64,000 nucleotides of DNA from Cobetia marina (lineage in GTDB: Bacteria; Pseudomonadota; Gammaproteobacteria; Pseudomonadales; Halomonadaceae): positions 1,674,001 to 1,738,000 of the forward strand of contig NZ_CP017114.1 in assembly GCF_001720485.1 (NCBI RefSeq). Direction: 5' to 3'. This document shows positions 9,019 through 18,274 of this stretch, in pieces. Each line of letters opens with the position of its first letter. The first letter of the stretch is position 1. The position numbers were made by a program, and so were the translations under genes. The notes below the pieces were generated by a model. That model saw nothing but the letters and a program-made list of their open reading frames with translations, was not told the origin of the DNA and ran no database searches.

Positions 9019-9960
9019 TCAGAACGGTGCGTAATCATCCTGTTCGGCGCTTGTGGCGACCCAGCGCTCTCTGGCAGGTATCGCCCGACGTTGCGCGCCC
9101 TGTGGCGGTATCTGGCCTCGCTCACCATACAGCCACAGCACCATGTTGGAGCGCTGGCCGCTAGTGATCGGCTGCGCGGCATGCGGCACATTACCGCGAT
9201 GCAGCATGGCCGAGCCGGGCGTGAACGAGAAGCGCACTGCGTCTCCGCTCGCGGCGTCCAGAACATCCAGTTCAGAGCCCTCGAAGGTCTCGTCGGGCAG
9301 GTTCATGTTGATGTTGAGGGTCACGGACGAGGCATCAGTATGCGGCCGAATCGAGGCGTCCGTGGTGGGCTGATAGTGGATCGAGAAGCCGAAGGACTGG
9401 CTGTCGTAGCCGATGATTTCCGGGAACAGCAGCCGCGAGATCGGACGCATGTAGGTATCCAGCAGCTGCTGATAGAACGCCTGGAAACTCGGTGCCGCCA
9501 GATAGCCCTGTGAGCGACGGTCGAGCATGGCGCCGCGCCGATTGAGCACGATGCCGTAGGGCGGGCGCAGCGGAATACCGGCATCCCATGCCTTTTCCAG
9601 CAGGTTGCGCAAATCAGCAATGCGCTCGACATCGAAGAGCTGGAACTGATAGACGTCAGTAGCGACTTCTGTCATCAGCGCCTTGACGTCCGTCTCGCGC
9701 TCGGGATTCTCCCACGCCTGCTTGACGGCAGTGCGCAGCGCCTTGTCGATCAATCCACTGTCGAGGATGGCGAGGTCGTCTTGCTCAACGGCTTCCCATT
9801 CACGCCAGGCGTCACTCAGCAGTTGACGGTGGCTGTCCCAGAATTGCTGGACGGAGGGGGCGCGCCGCAGCATGGCTTCGCGGGAAGGCAGTTCGAGCTC
9901 GCGGGCTTGCTGCAAGCGGGTCTGCTGTAATCGGGTGGGGTGCAATACAGAGTGGGTCAT
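9019..9960 (-). CDS. 2-oxoglutarate/Fe(II)-dependent oxygenase-like protein
   Basis: 313 residues. The C-terminal half carries a facial-triad pattern: HTDASS (His and Asp at about residue 210), a second His in MLHRGNVPHAAQP (about 260-268) and a following Arg in SGQRSNMVLWLYG that could bind 2-oxoglutarate. The N-terminal 120 residues are alpha-helical and specific to this subgroup. The family uses Fe(II), O2 and 2-oxoglutarate for hydroxylation or related oxidation. No neighbour suggests a substrate. It stands alone between two terminators. Confidence 0.72.
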   Translation of the reverse strand: MTHSVLHPTRLQQTRLQQARELELPSREAMLRRAPSVQQFWDSHRQLLSDAWREWEAVEQDDLAILDSGLIDKALRTAVKQAWENPERETDVKALMTEVATDVYQFQLFDVERIADLRNLLEKAWDAGIPLRPPYGIVLNRRGAMLDRRSQGYLAAPSFQAFYQQLLDTYMRPISRLLFPEIIGYDSQSFGFSIHYQPTTDASIRPHTDASSVTLNINMNLPDETFEGSELDVLDAASGDAVRFSFTPGSAMLHRGNVPHAAQPITSGQRSNMVLWLYGERGQIPPQGAQRRAIPARERWVATSAEQDDYAPF

Positions 9961-10092
9961 GGGGTGTCTGCTCCAGAAACTTGCGGCATGAAGGCTGCCG
10001 TTTCGGTGATATGGGGCAATTTATTACGCCGTGTCTTGTTGATAAACAGGCCCCTGGAGTAAACACATTCAATATTCTATTGATGATCTCCG

Positions 10093-10133
10093 TACGACAG
10101 CAGGCCCGCACACAATGCGGGCCTGCTGTCGTA
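10093..10133 (-). terminator. Perfect hairpin downstream of the lactate permease gene
   Basis: 18-bp perfect inverted repeat (10093-10110 and 10116-10133) with loop CACAA, 25 bases beyond the stop codon of the permease gene. No clear T-tract on either side. Confidence 0.75.
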
Positions 10134-10158
10134 TGTCACAGTGATACGTGGCGCTCTG

Positions 10159-11853
10159 TCAGCGCATCAAGCCATCCACCACGCCCAGGCCATGGAAGGC
10201 GATCATGCCGATGATGCCGGCGAAGATCACGTAGTAGAGCGTCGGCAGGATCGTCTTGCGCAGGGTGATGCCTTCACGCCCCAGTAGCCCGACGGTCGCC
10301 GAGGCGGCGACCACGTTGTGGATGGCGATCATGTTGCCGGCAGCCGCGCCGACGGCCTGGAGGGCGACCATCATGGCGCTGGAGATGCCCAGCGCGCCTG
10401 CCACATTGAACTGGAAATCCGCCAGCATCAGATTGGAGACGGTGTTGGAGCCGGCGATGAAGGCCCCGAGGGCCCCGACGCTGGGGGCGAACAGCGGATA
10501 GATGTCGCCCACGCTGTCAGCGATGAACTGCGCCATGGCCACCGGCATCGAGACCAGATCTGCCTCGTTCACGCCGGAGTTGATCAGGATGCGCACCATG
10601 GGGATCGTGAACAGCAGCACGAAGCCTGCGCCCAGAATCGTGCGGCTGGATTCCGTGACGGCGGCACTGACATCCTGCATGCGCATGCGGTGCAGCACGA
10701 CGGTCAGCAGCACCACGATCACCAGGATACCGCCGGGCAGATACAGTGGTTGCAGACTGCCGGAGATGTCACTCTCGCCCAGGATACCGCTCCAGCCGAA
10801 GCTCAAGGAGGTCAGCGCTTCCTTGAGCGGCTCGATGACGCGGGACATCACCAGCAGCACTGCCAGCAGTACGTAGGGCAGCCAGCCCATGCCGACCGAG
10901 AGCGGCGTGCGGCCCTCGACGGGCTCCAGCGTCATGTCCAGCTTGCCCACCCATTCCTCGGGCCAGTGGTCAGCGTTCGGGAAGTCCCAGGTCCGGCTGG
11001 GCAGCAGAAAGCCCTTGCGCGCCGCGGGTACCACGATGGCGAGGCCCACCATGGCGCCGATCATCGAGGGGAATTCCGGCCCGAGCAGCAGGCCGGCCAG
11101 TACATAGGGCACCACGAAGCAGATACCCGCGAACAGCGCGAAGGGAGCGACTTCGAGTCCCTCGCGCCAGGAGCGATTGGCCCCGAAGTAGCGGACCATC
11201 ACCGCCACCATGATGAGTGGCATGCAGATACCGATGATGCCGTGGGTAATGGCGACTTCCGAGGTGATCAACTGGAAGTAGCTGTCCCAGCTTGACCCGT
11301 TCGCGGCCAGAGCGTCACTGACGCCAGCCTTGTCGAGTCCTCCCGAGACACCGACGACGATGGGGGTGCCGACAGCACCGAAGGAGACCGGAGTGGATTG
11401 CACCATCATGCCGACCACGACGGCGGCCAGTGCCGGGAAGCCCAGTGCCACCATCAAGGGGGCAGCGACGGCAGCGGGTGTGCCGAAGCCTGAGGCACCC
11501 TCGATGAAGCAACCGAACAGCCAGGCGACGATGATGGCCTGTACTCGCCGGTCCGGGCTGATGCCGGAGAAGCCATTGCGGATCGCGGCAATGCCGCCGG
11601 AGTGCTTGAGCGTATTGAGCAGCAGCAGGGCACCGAAGATGATCCACAGGATCGCCACCGTCAGTATCAAGCCCTGCAACGATGAGGCCATGACGCGTGT
11701 GAAGGTCATGTCCCAGGCAAGCAGGGCGATCAGGGCCGTGACCACGAAGACGATGGGCATGGCAATGCGGGCAGGGATTCTGAACCCTATCAGCAAGATA
11801 CCAGCCAGTATCAATGGCGTGAACGCCAGAAGCGCCATCCATGATGCATTCAT
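10159..11853 (-). CDS. lldP: L-lactate permease (LctP family)
   Basis: 564 residues, the usual size of the LctP family, with about 13 hydrophobic segments. Typical features are the early [18 protein letters not shown] and [24 protein letters not shown] (about residues 114-137), and the late [14 protein letters not shown] and [16 protein letters not shown]. Members are proton symporters for lactate and sometimes glycolate. GGAGAG precedes the ATG. No lldD or lldR-type gene lies beside it, so its substrate could be another 2-hydroxy acid. A GntR-type operator-like palindrome lies about 175 bases upstream. Confidence 0.92.
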   Translation of the reverse strand: MNASWMALLAFTPLILAGILLIGFRIPARIAMPIVFVVTALIALLAWDMTFTRVMASSLQGLILTVAILWIIFGALLLLNTLKHSGGIAAIRNGFSGISPDRRVQAIIVAWLFGCFIEGASGFGTPAAVAAPLMVALGFPALAAVVVGMMVQSTPVSFGAVGTPIVVGVSGGLDKAGVSDALAANGSSWDSYFQLITSEVAITHGIIGICMPLIMVAVMVRYFGANRSWREGLEVAPFALFAGICFVVPYVLAGLLLGPEFPSMIGAMVGLAIVVPAARKGFLLPSRTWDFPNADHWPEEWVGKLDMTLEPVEGRTPLSVGMGWLPYVLLAVLLVMSRVIEPLKEALTSLSFGWSGILGESDISGSLQPLYLPGGILVIVVLLTVVLHRMRMQDVSAAVTESSRTILGAGFVLLFTIPMVRILINSGVNEADLVSMPVAMAQFIADSVGDIYPLFAPSVGALGAFIAGSNTVSNLMLADFQFNVAGALGISSAMMVALQAVGAAAGNMIAIHNVVAASATVGLLGREGITLRKTILPTLYYVIFAGIIGMIAFHGLGVVDGLMR

Positions 11854-12027
11854 GTCAATACTCTCCTTCGCATGAAAGGGTGATTGTCTTTTTGTTGGTT
11901 TTTGTCACTGCAATGTGAAGGTTGATCCAGGGTTTGGCGTTGAGTTTTCATCCACACTGCGGGAAATCACCGTAGGGCTCACCAGATCAAGGTAAGCGAG
12001 GAAAACATTCTTGGCGACGTCATGTTG

Positions 12028-12042
12028 ACTGGTAATACCAGT
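12028..12042. promoter_or_regulatory. GntR/FadR-type operator-like palindrome upstream of the lactate permease
   Basis: ACTGGTAATACCAGT is a complete 15-base palindrome apart from its central base. It contains TGGTNNNACCA, the form recognised by PdhR/LldR-type GntR repressors. It sits in the 391-base divergent space between the permease gene and the EamA gene; no gene is visible in 11854-12244. No GntR gene is in the window. Confidence 0.5.
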
Positions 12043-12244
12043 GTCAAACACCGTTTTGAAGACGCGAATATTCGAAGTTTTTCATGAGGTTATGAAAGCC
12101 CTGGATAGGCAGTCATGGAGTTTCAGAGACTCTGGTTACGACCAATTAGGGATGGGTTTATGTGTCTTGAGGACTCTTGTTACGCTGCGATTGCGGCTGA
12201 TAAATCATCGAAGATCTGATTTTTCCTGAGACAAGGGAGCATGA

Positions 12245-13225
12245 ATGGCAAAACTGGGTAGTGTGTTGGTCGTATTGGCCGCTTTTCAATGGGGGCTGAC
12301 AGGTGGGATTGGCAGCTTGCTGATGTCCTGGGGCTGGGAGGCTGAAGTCATTTCCTTCTGGCGTGCCCTTGTCGGGTTCATCTGCATGCTGGCCTGGATG
12401 GTATTGCTGGGCTACCACAAGGTGCCGGCCAGGAAACCGCTCGCGTTGATGGGGTGGTCGCTGCTGGCGGGGGTAGGGGTCGCCGGCAACTTCATGTTCT
12501 ATTTCACGAGTGTCAGCATGAGTGGTGTCGCCGTTGCCGCGACTCTCATGTATAGCGCGCCGATTTTCGTCTATATCACGTCATTCCTGGCCCGGGTGGA
12601 ACGCCCGACACCAGTGAAGCTGATTTCCATCGTCGGTGTGATGATCGGCATCGTACTGCTGACGGGGGTGCTGCAATCCGGGAGTGGCAAGGTGACTCCC
12701 CTGGGTGTCCTGTTCGGACTTCTGGCGGGTGTGTCATACGCCATCTTCATCTTTGCCTTCAAGTCAGCCACGCGTCATGGCAGCACCCCAGGGGTATTGG
12801 CCATCGCGTTGGGCGTGAGCAGTCTGGTGATGTTGCCGTTGACGAATCTTTCACAGGCAGTGGCGGTCCCCTTCGCCGATGAACTGTGGCTGATTCTGGT
12901 ATTCGGCCTGGTGGGGGGAGGGTTCTCCTTCTATTGCTATGTGATCGGCCTGAAGAATACCTTGCCGTCGGTGGCTTCCATCATCGCCATGATAGAACCG
13001 ATCACGGCCACCTTGTTCGGGGTGTTCGTGTTGGGAGAAGGCATGGACATGATGCAGCTGGCAGGGATGGCGCTGATTCTCGTGGCGATCACGACCCTGA
13101 GCCTGGCGCAGAATGGCCCTGAGGTATTGCTTCGCCTGCCGTTGGGCTTGCGGGGCGGAAAGCCGCGCAACATGACGGCCTCCACCCGTGAGGAAGGTGG
13201 CGGTACTCAGGTCAGCAAGGGTTGA
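12245..13225 (+). CDS. EamA/DMT family transporter (RhaT-like exporter)
   Basis: 326 residues with ten hydrophobic helices arranged as two EamA repeats (about residues 5-140 and 150-285). Typical sequences: FWRALVGFICMLAWM, SGVAVAATLMYSAPIFV and ASIIAMIEPITATLFGVFVLGE. Drug/metabolite transporters of this kind usually export amino acids or metabolites; the substrate is unknown. The C-terminal 30 residues are polar. AAGGGAGC lies before the ATG. A terminator hairpin follows at 13309-13347. Confidence 0.9.
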   Translation: MAKLGSVLVVLAAFQWGLTGGIGSLLMSWGWEAEVISFWRALVGFICMLAWMVLLGYHKVPARKPLALMGWSLLAGVGVAGNFMFYFTSVSMSGVAVAATLMYSAPIFVYITSFLARVERPTPVKLISIVGVMIGIVLLTGVLQSGSGKVTPLGVLFGLLAGVSYAIFIFAFKSATRHGSTPGVLAIALGVSSLVMLPLTNLSQAVAVPFADELWLILVFGLVGGGFSFYCYVIGLKNTLPSVASIIAMIEPITATLFGVFVLGEGMDMMQLAGMALILVAITTLSLAQNGPEVLLRLPLGLRGGKPRNMTASTREEGGGTQVSKG

Positions 13226-13308
13226 GGCTGCAGACGACTGGTTTGGCCCGACGATGTCGGTTGCCAGGATGAAATGACCTGAACGAACCAACGAATGGCA
13301 TGGCCATG

Positions 13309-13347
13309 CAAGAACGCCTCGACCACCATGTGGTCGAGGCGTTCTTG
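13309..13347. terminator. Bidirectional hairpin between the EamA and lipoprotein genes
   Basis: 18-bp perfect inverted repeat (13309-13326 and 13330-13347) with a CAT loop, between convergent genes. No long T-tract on either strand. Confidence 0.75.
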
Positions 13348-13369
13348 TACAAGGGGCGGACGACAGGCG

Positions 13370-14059
13370 TCAGATGGCGGGTGGAGAAACGACTGCGACG
13401 TGCCTCAGTGAGGGTTGGCTGGCCTGGATGAAGAAGTCATTCATCGTCAGCTGAAGGTATTTCTTCATCATGTCGCGGGCAGGCATCAGCATGCGATCCC
13501 CGAGATCAAAGTTGCCGGTCTGATGAGGTACGGAGTCCTTGACCGTGTAATTCTTGCGATAGAGGAGTTGCTCATCCTTGTCATAGAGGCAGTACACCAC
13601 CTCGAAATCGGCAATCACATCGAAGTCTTCATTGGCGATGCCGAAGGTGAGCAGATTCATCGGCAGGTTCTTTGCCATCAGATAGTCGAGATAGACGGGG
13701 CCACGGTTCTCGTGGGCCTGAATCTCGACCTTGAGGCGATAGTCCTTCTCGCGGGCATCATGCGTGATTACCGAGGTGCTGGGTAACTGTTCGCGCAGCA
13801 GCAGGTCGAAATTCTTCATGGGCGGTGAAGAGGCGCGCGGCAGTTTCACGCTGCCCAGTGGGCGCATGGCCTGGGTCGCGGCACCCGAGAACAGATTGGC
13901 CTGAGGCTGGCTGTAATAGATGTCGGGGTAGAACGTCTTGTGTTCATAGGCCAGAGACTGCACCGGCTGAATGTTGGGCATATCGATCTCGGCACGCGAG
14001 GCGCAACCGGTCATCAGCAGCAGCGCGAGACCTGCCGTGGCGAATTTCAACATTGTCAT
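13370..14059 (-). CDS. Predicted outer- or inner-membrane lipoprotein of unknown function
   Basis: 229 residues from the ATG at 14059. The N-terminus is a lipoprotein signal: a Lys, a hydrophobic stretch (FATAGLALLLMTG) and then Cys 18 in LMTGCAS. The remainder is a mixed alpha/beta domain with VITHDAREKDYRLKVEIQAHENRGPVYLDYLMAKNLPMN-like sequence (about residues 90-130), which resembles the LpoB/curli-lipoprotein style of periplasmic lipoproteins only in general character. I do not recognise the family. It is convergent with the EamA gene and has no obvious operon partner. Confidence 0.75.
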   Translation of the reverse strand: MTMLKFATAGLALLLMTGCASRAEIDMPNIQPVQSLAYEHKTFYPDIYYSQPQANLFSGAATQAMRPLGSVKLPRASSPPMKNFDLLLREQLPSTSVITHDAREKDYRLKVEIQAHENRGPVYLDYLMAKNLPMNLLTFGIANEDFDVIADFEVVYCLYDKDEQLLYRKNYTVKDSVPHQTGNFDLGDRMLMPARDMMKKYLQLTMNDFFIQASQPSLRHVAVVSPPAI

Positions 14060-14255
14060 GGAGGCATCCTGCGCTTTCGGGGGGCTCGTGGGCATGAAGA
14101 TATGACTTCACGGTAACACGCACGGTGTCACCCGCTAAACGAGCGCTCTACACGGCATTCAACACTGTTGACACCCTGTTCATAGCGGGGAGGTCGTGGC
14201 CAGTGGGCCGTGTGCCGCCACGAGGGGGAGGCGCTGCCAGGCGCGTCGTCTGCCG

Positions 14256-14660
14256 TCAATCGAACCAGCGCTTGAGCACCTTGTCCGCGCGTGCGCGATG
14301 TTCCGGCTTGATATGGGCCGCCACGATGGCCACCGCGCCCGCCATCAAGGTGATGTCGTCGGTGTAACCTAGCAGGGGGGTGAAGTCCGGCAGGGCATCG
14401 ATGGGGGAAATGAAGTAGCCCAGCGCGCCATAGATGGTGGTTCTGGCCCAGACAGGGGTATCGGAATCCTGCGCCGCGAAGTACATGCGCAGGGCGGGAT
14501 TGAGTGCTGTCTGGCCGGCCTTGCGGGCGACCGACGAGACCTTGTGCCAGAAACCTTCCTCGCTGTACTCGGAGGCGTGGGCCGTGAGGGGCTGTGCATC
14601 CGGTGCCGGCAATCTGGGTGTCTCGGGTGGAGTGGACGTGATGGTCGTGTCCTTGCTCAT
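14256..14660 (-). CDS. DUF1232 (YkvA-like) protein
   Basis: 134 residues. The DUF1232 motif is clear: TIYGALGYFISPIDALPDF followed by TPLLGYTDDITLMAGAVAIV (about residues 75-115). This small domain has one or two hydrophobic helices and an unknown function. The N-terminal 40 residues are polar and Pro/Thr-rich. GGAGG lies 6 bases before the ATG. Confidence 0.88.
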   Translation of the reverse strand: MSKDTTITSTPPETPRLPAPDAQPLTAHASEYSEEGFWHKVSSVARKAGQTALNPALRMYFAAQDSDTPVWARTTIYGALGYFISPIDALPDFTPLLGYTDDITLMAGAVAIVAAHIKPEHRARADKVLKRWFD

Positions 14661-14792
14661 GGGGTTTCCTCCGTCAGCTCACGAGGATGTCGATGACGAC
14701 CAGCCTCGCGCTTGATCGTATCATGCCTCCCTATGACAGATGTCGCCCAGCCACGTTCCCTGCCAGGTGTCCTCCCATGCGGACGTGCCATA

Positions 14793-14836
14793 ACGACGCC
14801 TCCCCGCCGACAGTGATGTGGGCGGGGAGGCGTCGT
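14793..14836 (-). terminator. Perfect hairpin downstream of the pirin gene
   Basis: 16-bp perfect inverted repeat (14793-14808 and 14821-14836, 12-base loop) 43 bases past the pirin stop codon. No T-tract. Confidence 0.7.
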
Positions 14837-14879
14837 GGGTCTAGAGGCCACTCATGGCCAGAGGCCATCGGAGGCCAGC

Positions 14880-15605
14880 TCAAGCGGGCAGGTCGAACAG
14901 CAGCGCATGCAGACCTCGCGCCTCAGCGAGAGTGGCCTCGGGTTCATGATCCAGCGTGACGGCATCCCCCGCGGACAGGGGCAGGCTCTGCTGATCCTTA
15001 CCCTTCAGTGTTGCCGTCCCGTCGATGACGTGCAGGTAGTAGCGGCGCTTTGCGTCCAGTGGCAGTTCCAGTGCTGTGGGCTGCTCGTCATCCCCTTGCA
15101 GGCCGATGCGATACATCCGGGCATCCTGATTGATGGACAGGATGCCGTCCACGGCCTCTTGTGGCGGGGCGATCAACAGGTCGAGTCCCTCGCGTGCCGT
15201 GAAGGGTTGCTGCTGATAGCGCGGCGTCAGGCCCCTGGCATCCGGGGTGATCCAGATCTGCAGGAAATGCAGTGGCTGGCGAGTCGAGGGATTGTACTCG
15301 CTGTGCTCGATGCCGCTGCCGGCACTCATCAGCTGGACTTCGCCCACTCCCAGGGTGCGATGTGAGCCCATGGTGTCACGATGCTCGATGCTGCCTTGCA
15401 GCACATAGCTGATGATTTCCATGTCACGGTGCGGATGCGTCTCGAAGCCTGCGCCGGGTGCCACGGTGTCATCATTGAGCACGCGCAGTACGGAGACGCC
15501 CATGTGATTCGGGTCATAGTAGCTGGCGAAGGAAAAGCTGTGGCGGCTCTCCAGCCAGCCAAATCGAGCATGACCGCGTTCTGCCGCTGGACGTAACGTG
15601 AACAT
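14880..15605 (-). CDS. Pirin family protein (YhhW-type bicupin)
   Basis: 241 residues from the ATG at 15605, preceded by a strong GAGGAGG; the longer frame upstream is not needed. The pirin N-terminal cupin carries metal ligands in ETHPHRDMEIISYVL (His, His) and GSGIEHSEYN (His, Glu nearby). The second cupin is shorter. Related YhhW/pirin proteins have quercetinase activity in vitro or act as metal/redox sensors. It lies 49 bases downstream of the DoxX gene, and the LysR gene is divergent from that pair, a combination that is common in proteobacteria. Confidence 0.9.
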   Translation of the reverse strand: MFTLRPAAERGHARFGWLESRHSFSFASYYDPNHMGVSVLRVLNDDTVAPGAGFETHPHRDMEIISYVLQGSIEHRDTMGSHRTLGVGEVQLMSAGSGIEHSEYNPSTRQPLHFLQIWITPDARGLTPRYQQQPFTAREGLDLLIAPPQEAVDGILSINQDARMYRIGLQGDDEQPTALELPLDAKRRYYLHVIDGTATLKGKDQQSLPLSAGDAVTLDHEPEATLAEARGLHALLFDLPA

Positions 15606-15654
15606 GGCAACCTCCTCAGAGTGTCGTGGTGTCTGCCGGTGAGTGAAGCAGGCT

Positions 15655-16116
15655 TCAGTCTTCGCGCACGGCGTTGCTGCCCGGTTGCAGTACCCGATCA
15701 AGGGACAGCTTGCCGCCGCCGGTGATCATGAGGCTGGCCGCGATGGTCAACAGGGCCAGCGCGTACTCGAAGCCGTTGTTGCTCATGAACAAGCCATTGC
15801 CGATATGCACGGTCAGGATGGCGATCAGCATCGTGAAGACCAGCACGGCAGCTGCCGGGCGCGTCAGCAGGCCGATGAGAATGGCCAGTCCGCCGAAGAA
15901 TTCACCGCTGCCGGACAACAGTGCCATCAGGTAGCCGGGCTCGATGCCCATGGAGGCCATCCACTGCCCCGTGCCTTCCAGGCCATAGCCGCCGAAGGCG
16001 CCGAACAGTTTCTGTGACCCGTGGGCCATGAAGATGATGCCGGTGGGCACGCGCAGCACCAGGCTTGCGAGGCTCGTGTCAGTGGACATCAGGCGAGAGA
16101 GGGCGGACTTGAACAT
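15655..16116 (-). CDS. DoxX family membrane protein
   Basis: 153 residues with four membrane helices. The DoxX signature is visible: VLRVPTGIIFMAHGSQKLFG (about residues 21-40), then SGSGEFFGGLAILIGLLTR. DoxX proteins are small quinone-associated or redox-linked membrane proteins of poorly defined function. GGAG precedes the ATG. First gene of a DoxX-pirin pair, divergent from the LysR gene. Confidence 0.9.
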   Translation of the reverse strand: MFKSALSRLMSTDTSLASLVLRVPTGIIFMAHGSQKLFGAFGGYGLEGTGQWMASMGIEPGYLMALLSGSGEFFGGLAILIGLLTRPAAAVLVFTMLIAILTVHIGNGLFMSNNGFEYALALLTIAASLMITGGGKLSLDRVLQPGSNAVRED

Positions 16117-16247
16117 GAGTGGCTCCAGGGATCAGGTAAGGGGTGGATTTTCAAATCAGTGTGTCTGATCGATGGCGCTACTATAAAATGCGGTGTCACA
16201 GAAAAATAACGGAGGATTCTGGTCTGATTGATCAGAATTTTTGAACC

Positions 16248-17189
16248 ATGGTCTCACCCATCACGCTGGACGCGCTGCGCGTACTGGATGCCATTGACCG
16301 ACGTGGCAGTTTCGCCGCAGCCGCCGAGACACTGCACCGCGTGCCCTCGGCGATTTCCTACTCGGTGCAGAAGCTGGAGGAAGAGCTGGGCGTGCCGCTG
16401 TTCGACCGTTCGCGCCGCAAGGCCGAACTGACCGATGCCGGACGCCTGGTGCTGGAGCATGGGCGACGCATTCTGCTGGCCACCGATGAGATGACGGCGC
16501 TGGCGCGTCAGGCGGGGGCGGGCTGGGAGGTCGAGCTGCGTATCTGCGTCGATACCATTCTTGATCCGGACGCGCTCTATCCGCTGTTGGAGGAATTTCA
16601 GGCCATCCAGCCGCGTACCCGGGTGGTACTGGGGGAGGAGGTGATGGGGGGCGCCTGGGAAGCGTTGCATGACAACCGCTGTGATCTGGTGATCGGAGCG
16701 CCCGGCGAGGCACCGGTATCGGGGTTGTCGAGCCGAGTGCTCGGGGCGATCGAGCCGGTCTTCGCCGTGGCAGCCGACCATCCGCTGACGCATCTGCCAC
16801 AGCCGCTGTCCGCCGACGCCCTGCGTGACTATCCCACCGTCATCGTGGCCGACAGTTCGCGCAGCTTGCCCGGGCGCTCTTCGGGGTTGCTGGATGGTCG
16901 CAGTGAGATCATCGTCAAGACCACAGCGCAGAAGATAGACGTCCAGCGCAGGGGGCTTGGTGTCGGCTATCTGCCGTTGCACCGGATTCGTCAATCACTG
17001 GAAGACGGCAGTCTCACGGTGCTGCCACTGGAGACGGATCGTGCGCCGATCGATCTCTCCCTTGCCTGGCGCAGTGGCCGTCAGGGCAAGGCGCTCAAAT
17101 GGATTCTCCAGCGTCTCTCGGCTCCCGGCATGGGCGAGGCCTTCGGGCTGTTGCCCCGCGAGGCGACGACTGACCGGCACGCGCTCTGA
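16248..17189 (+). CDS. LysR family transcriptional regulator
   Basis: 313 residues. The HTH is at the N-terminus (LRVLDAIDRRGSFAAAAETLHRVPSAISYSVQKLEEELGVPLF, about residues 8-50), followed by an effector domain of usual size. Divergent from the DoxX-pirin pair with 131 bases between starts, so it probably controls them. The ribosome site is weak; the ATG at 16248 is chosen because it gives the usual N-terminal length. Confidence 0.92.
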   Translation: MVSPITLDALRVLDAIDRRGSFAAAAETLHRVPSAISYSVQKLEEELGVPLFDRSRRKAELTDAGRLVLEHGRRILLATDEMTALARQAGAGWEVELRICVDTILDPDALYPLLEEFQAIQPRTRVVLGEEVMGGAWEALHDNRCDLVIGAPGEAPVSGLSSRVLGAIEPVFAVAADHPLTHLPQPLSADALRDYPTVIVADSSRSLPGRSSGLLDGRSEIIVKTTAQKIDVQRRGLGVGYLPLHRIRQSLEDGSLTVLPLETDRAPIDLSLAWRSGRQGKALKWILQRLSAPGMGEAFGLLPREATTDRHAL

Positions 17190-17248
17190 CGATCGGGGGC
17201 AGACGATCGGGAGCTGACAGGCGTTGGGGAGCCATCGAGCAAACGCCC

Positions 17249-18274
17249 TCAGTCCCAGTCGAGCACCACCTTGCCCGACTGACCGGAGCCCATGATCTCG
17301 AAGCCCTGCTGGAAGTCATCGACGCGCAATCGATGCGTGATGATGGGCGAGAGATCCAGCCCTGACTGGATCAGGCTGGCCATCTTGTACCAGGTCTCGA
17401 ACATCTCACGGCCATAGATGCCCTTGATGGTCAGCCCCTTGAAGATGACCTTGGTCCAGTCGATGGCCATCTCGCCGGGGGGAATGCCCAGCATGGCGAT
17501 CTTGCCGCCGTGGTTGATGACATCGAGCATCTGACCGACGGCTGACGGCACGCCGGACATCTCCAGCACTACATCGAAGCCCTCATGCATGCCGAGCTCC
17601 GCCATCACCTCCTTCAGGGATTCGCGGCTGACATTGACGGTGCGGGTCGCGCCCATCCGCTCGGCCAGTGCCAGTCGATAGTCATTCACGTCGGTGATCA
17701 CCACGTGGCGAGCCCCGATATGGCGGATGACCGCCGCCGCCATGATGCCGATGGGCCCGGCACCGGTGATCAACACGTCCTCGCCGACCACATCGAAGGC
17801 CAGCGCCGTATGCACGGCATTGCCGAAGGGGTCGAAGATGGCCGCCAGGTCATCGCTGATCTCATCCGGCAGCTTGAAGAGGTTGTAGGCGGGCAGGGCG
17901 AGGTATTCGGCGAAGGCACCCGGACGGTTGACGCCCACACCCTCGGTATTGCGGCACAGATGGCGACGCCCCGCGCGACAGTTGCGGCAATGGCCGCAGG
18001 TAATGTGCCCTTCGCCGGAGACCCGATCACCGATCTCGTAACCCCGCACCTCGCTGCCCAGCGCGACGATTTCCCCCGCATACTCATGACCGGTGACCAT
18101 CGGCACCGGCACGGTCGCCTGTGACCACTCATCCCACTGATAGATGTGCATGTCCGTGCCGCAGATCGCGGTCTTGCGGATCTTGATCAGCACATCGTTG
18201 TGGCCGATTTCCGGCACGGCCGTCTCGGTCATCCAGATGCCGGGTTCGGGCTTGAGCTTGGCCAGCGCCTTCAT
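17249..18274 (-). CDS. tdh: L-threonine 3-dehydrogenase
   Basis: 341 residues, the family length. Zinc-type medium-chain dehydrogenase with the catalytic zinc Cys in [15 protein letters not shown] (about residue 38) and GHEYAGEIV (about 62), the four structural-zinc cysteines in [15 protein letters not shown] (about 93-107), and the NAD site [12 protein letters not shown] (about 171). It oxidises threonine to 2-amino-3-ketobutyrate. Its ATG overlaps the kbl stop by four bases, and GGGAGGTGA lies before it inside kbl, so the two are translationally coupled. Confidence 0.97.
   Translation of the reverse strand: MKALAKLKPEPGIWMTETAVPEIGHNDVLIKIRKTAICGTDMHIYQWDEWSQATVPVPMVTGHEYAGEIVALGSEVRGYEIGDRVSGEGHITCGHCRNCRAGRRHLCRNTEGVGVNRPGAFAEYLALPAYNLFKLPDEISDDLAAIFDPFGNAVHTALAFDVVGEDVLITGAGPIGIMAAAVIRHIGARHVVITDVNDYRLALAERMGATRTVNVSRESLKEVMAELGMHEGFDVVLEMSGVPSAVGQMLDVINHGGKIAMLGIPPGEMAIDWTKVIFKGLTIKGIYGREMFETWYKMASLIQSGLDLSPIITHRLRVDDFQQGFEIMGSGQSGKVVLDWD

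Noticed and set aside
12041..12229. 62-codon frame in the permease-EamA spacer
   Set aside because: No ribosome site, and it starts in the operator-like palindrome; the spacer reads as promoter DNA.
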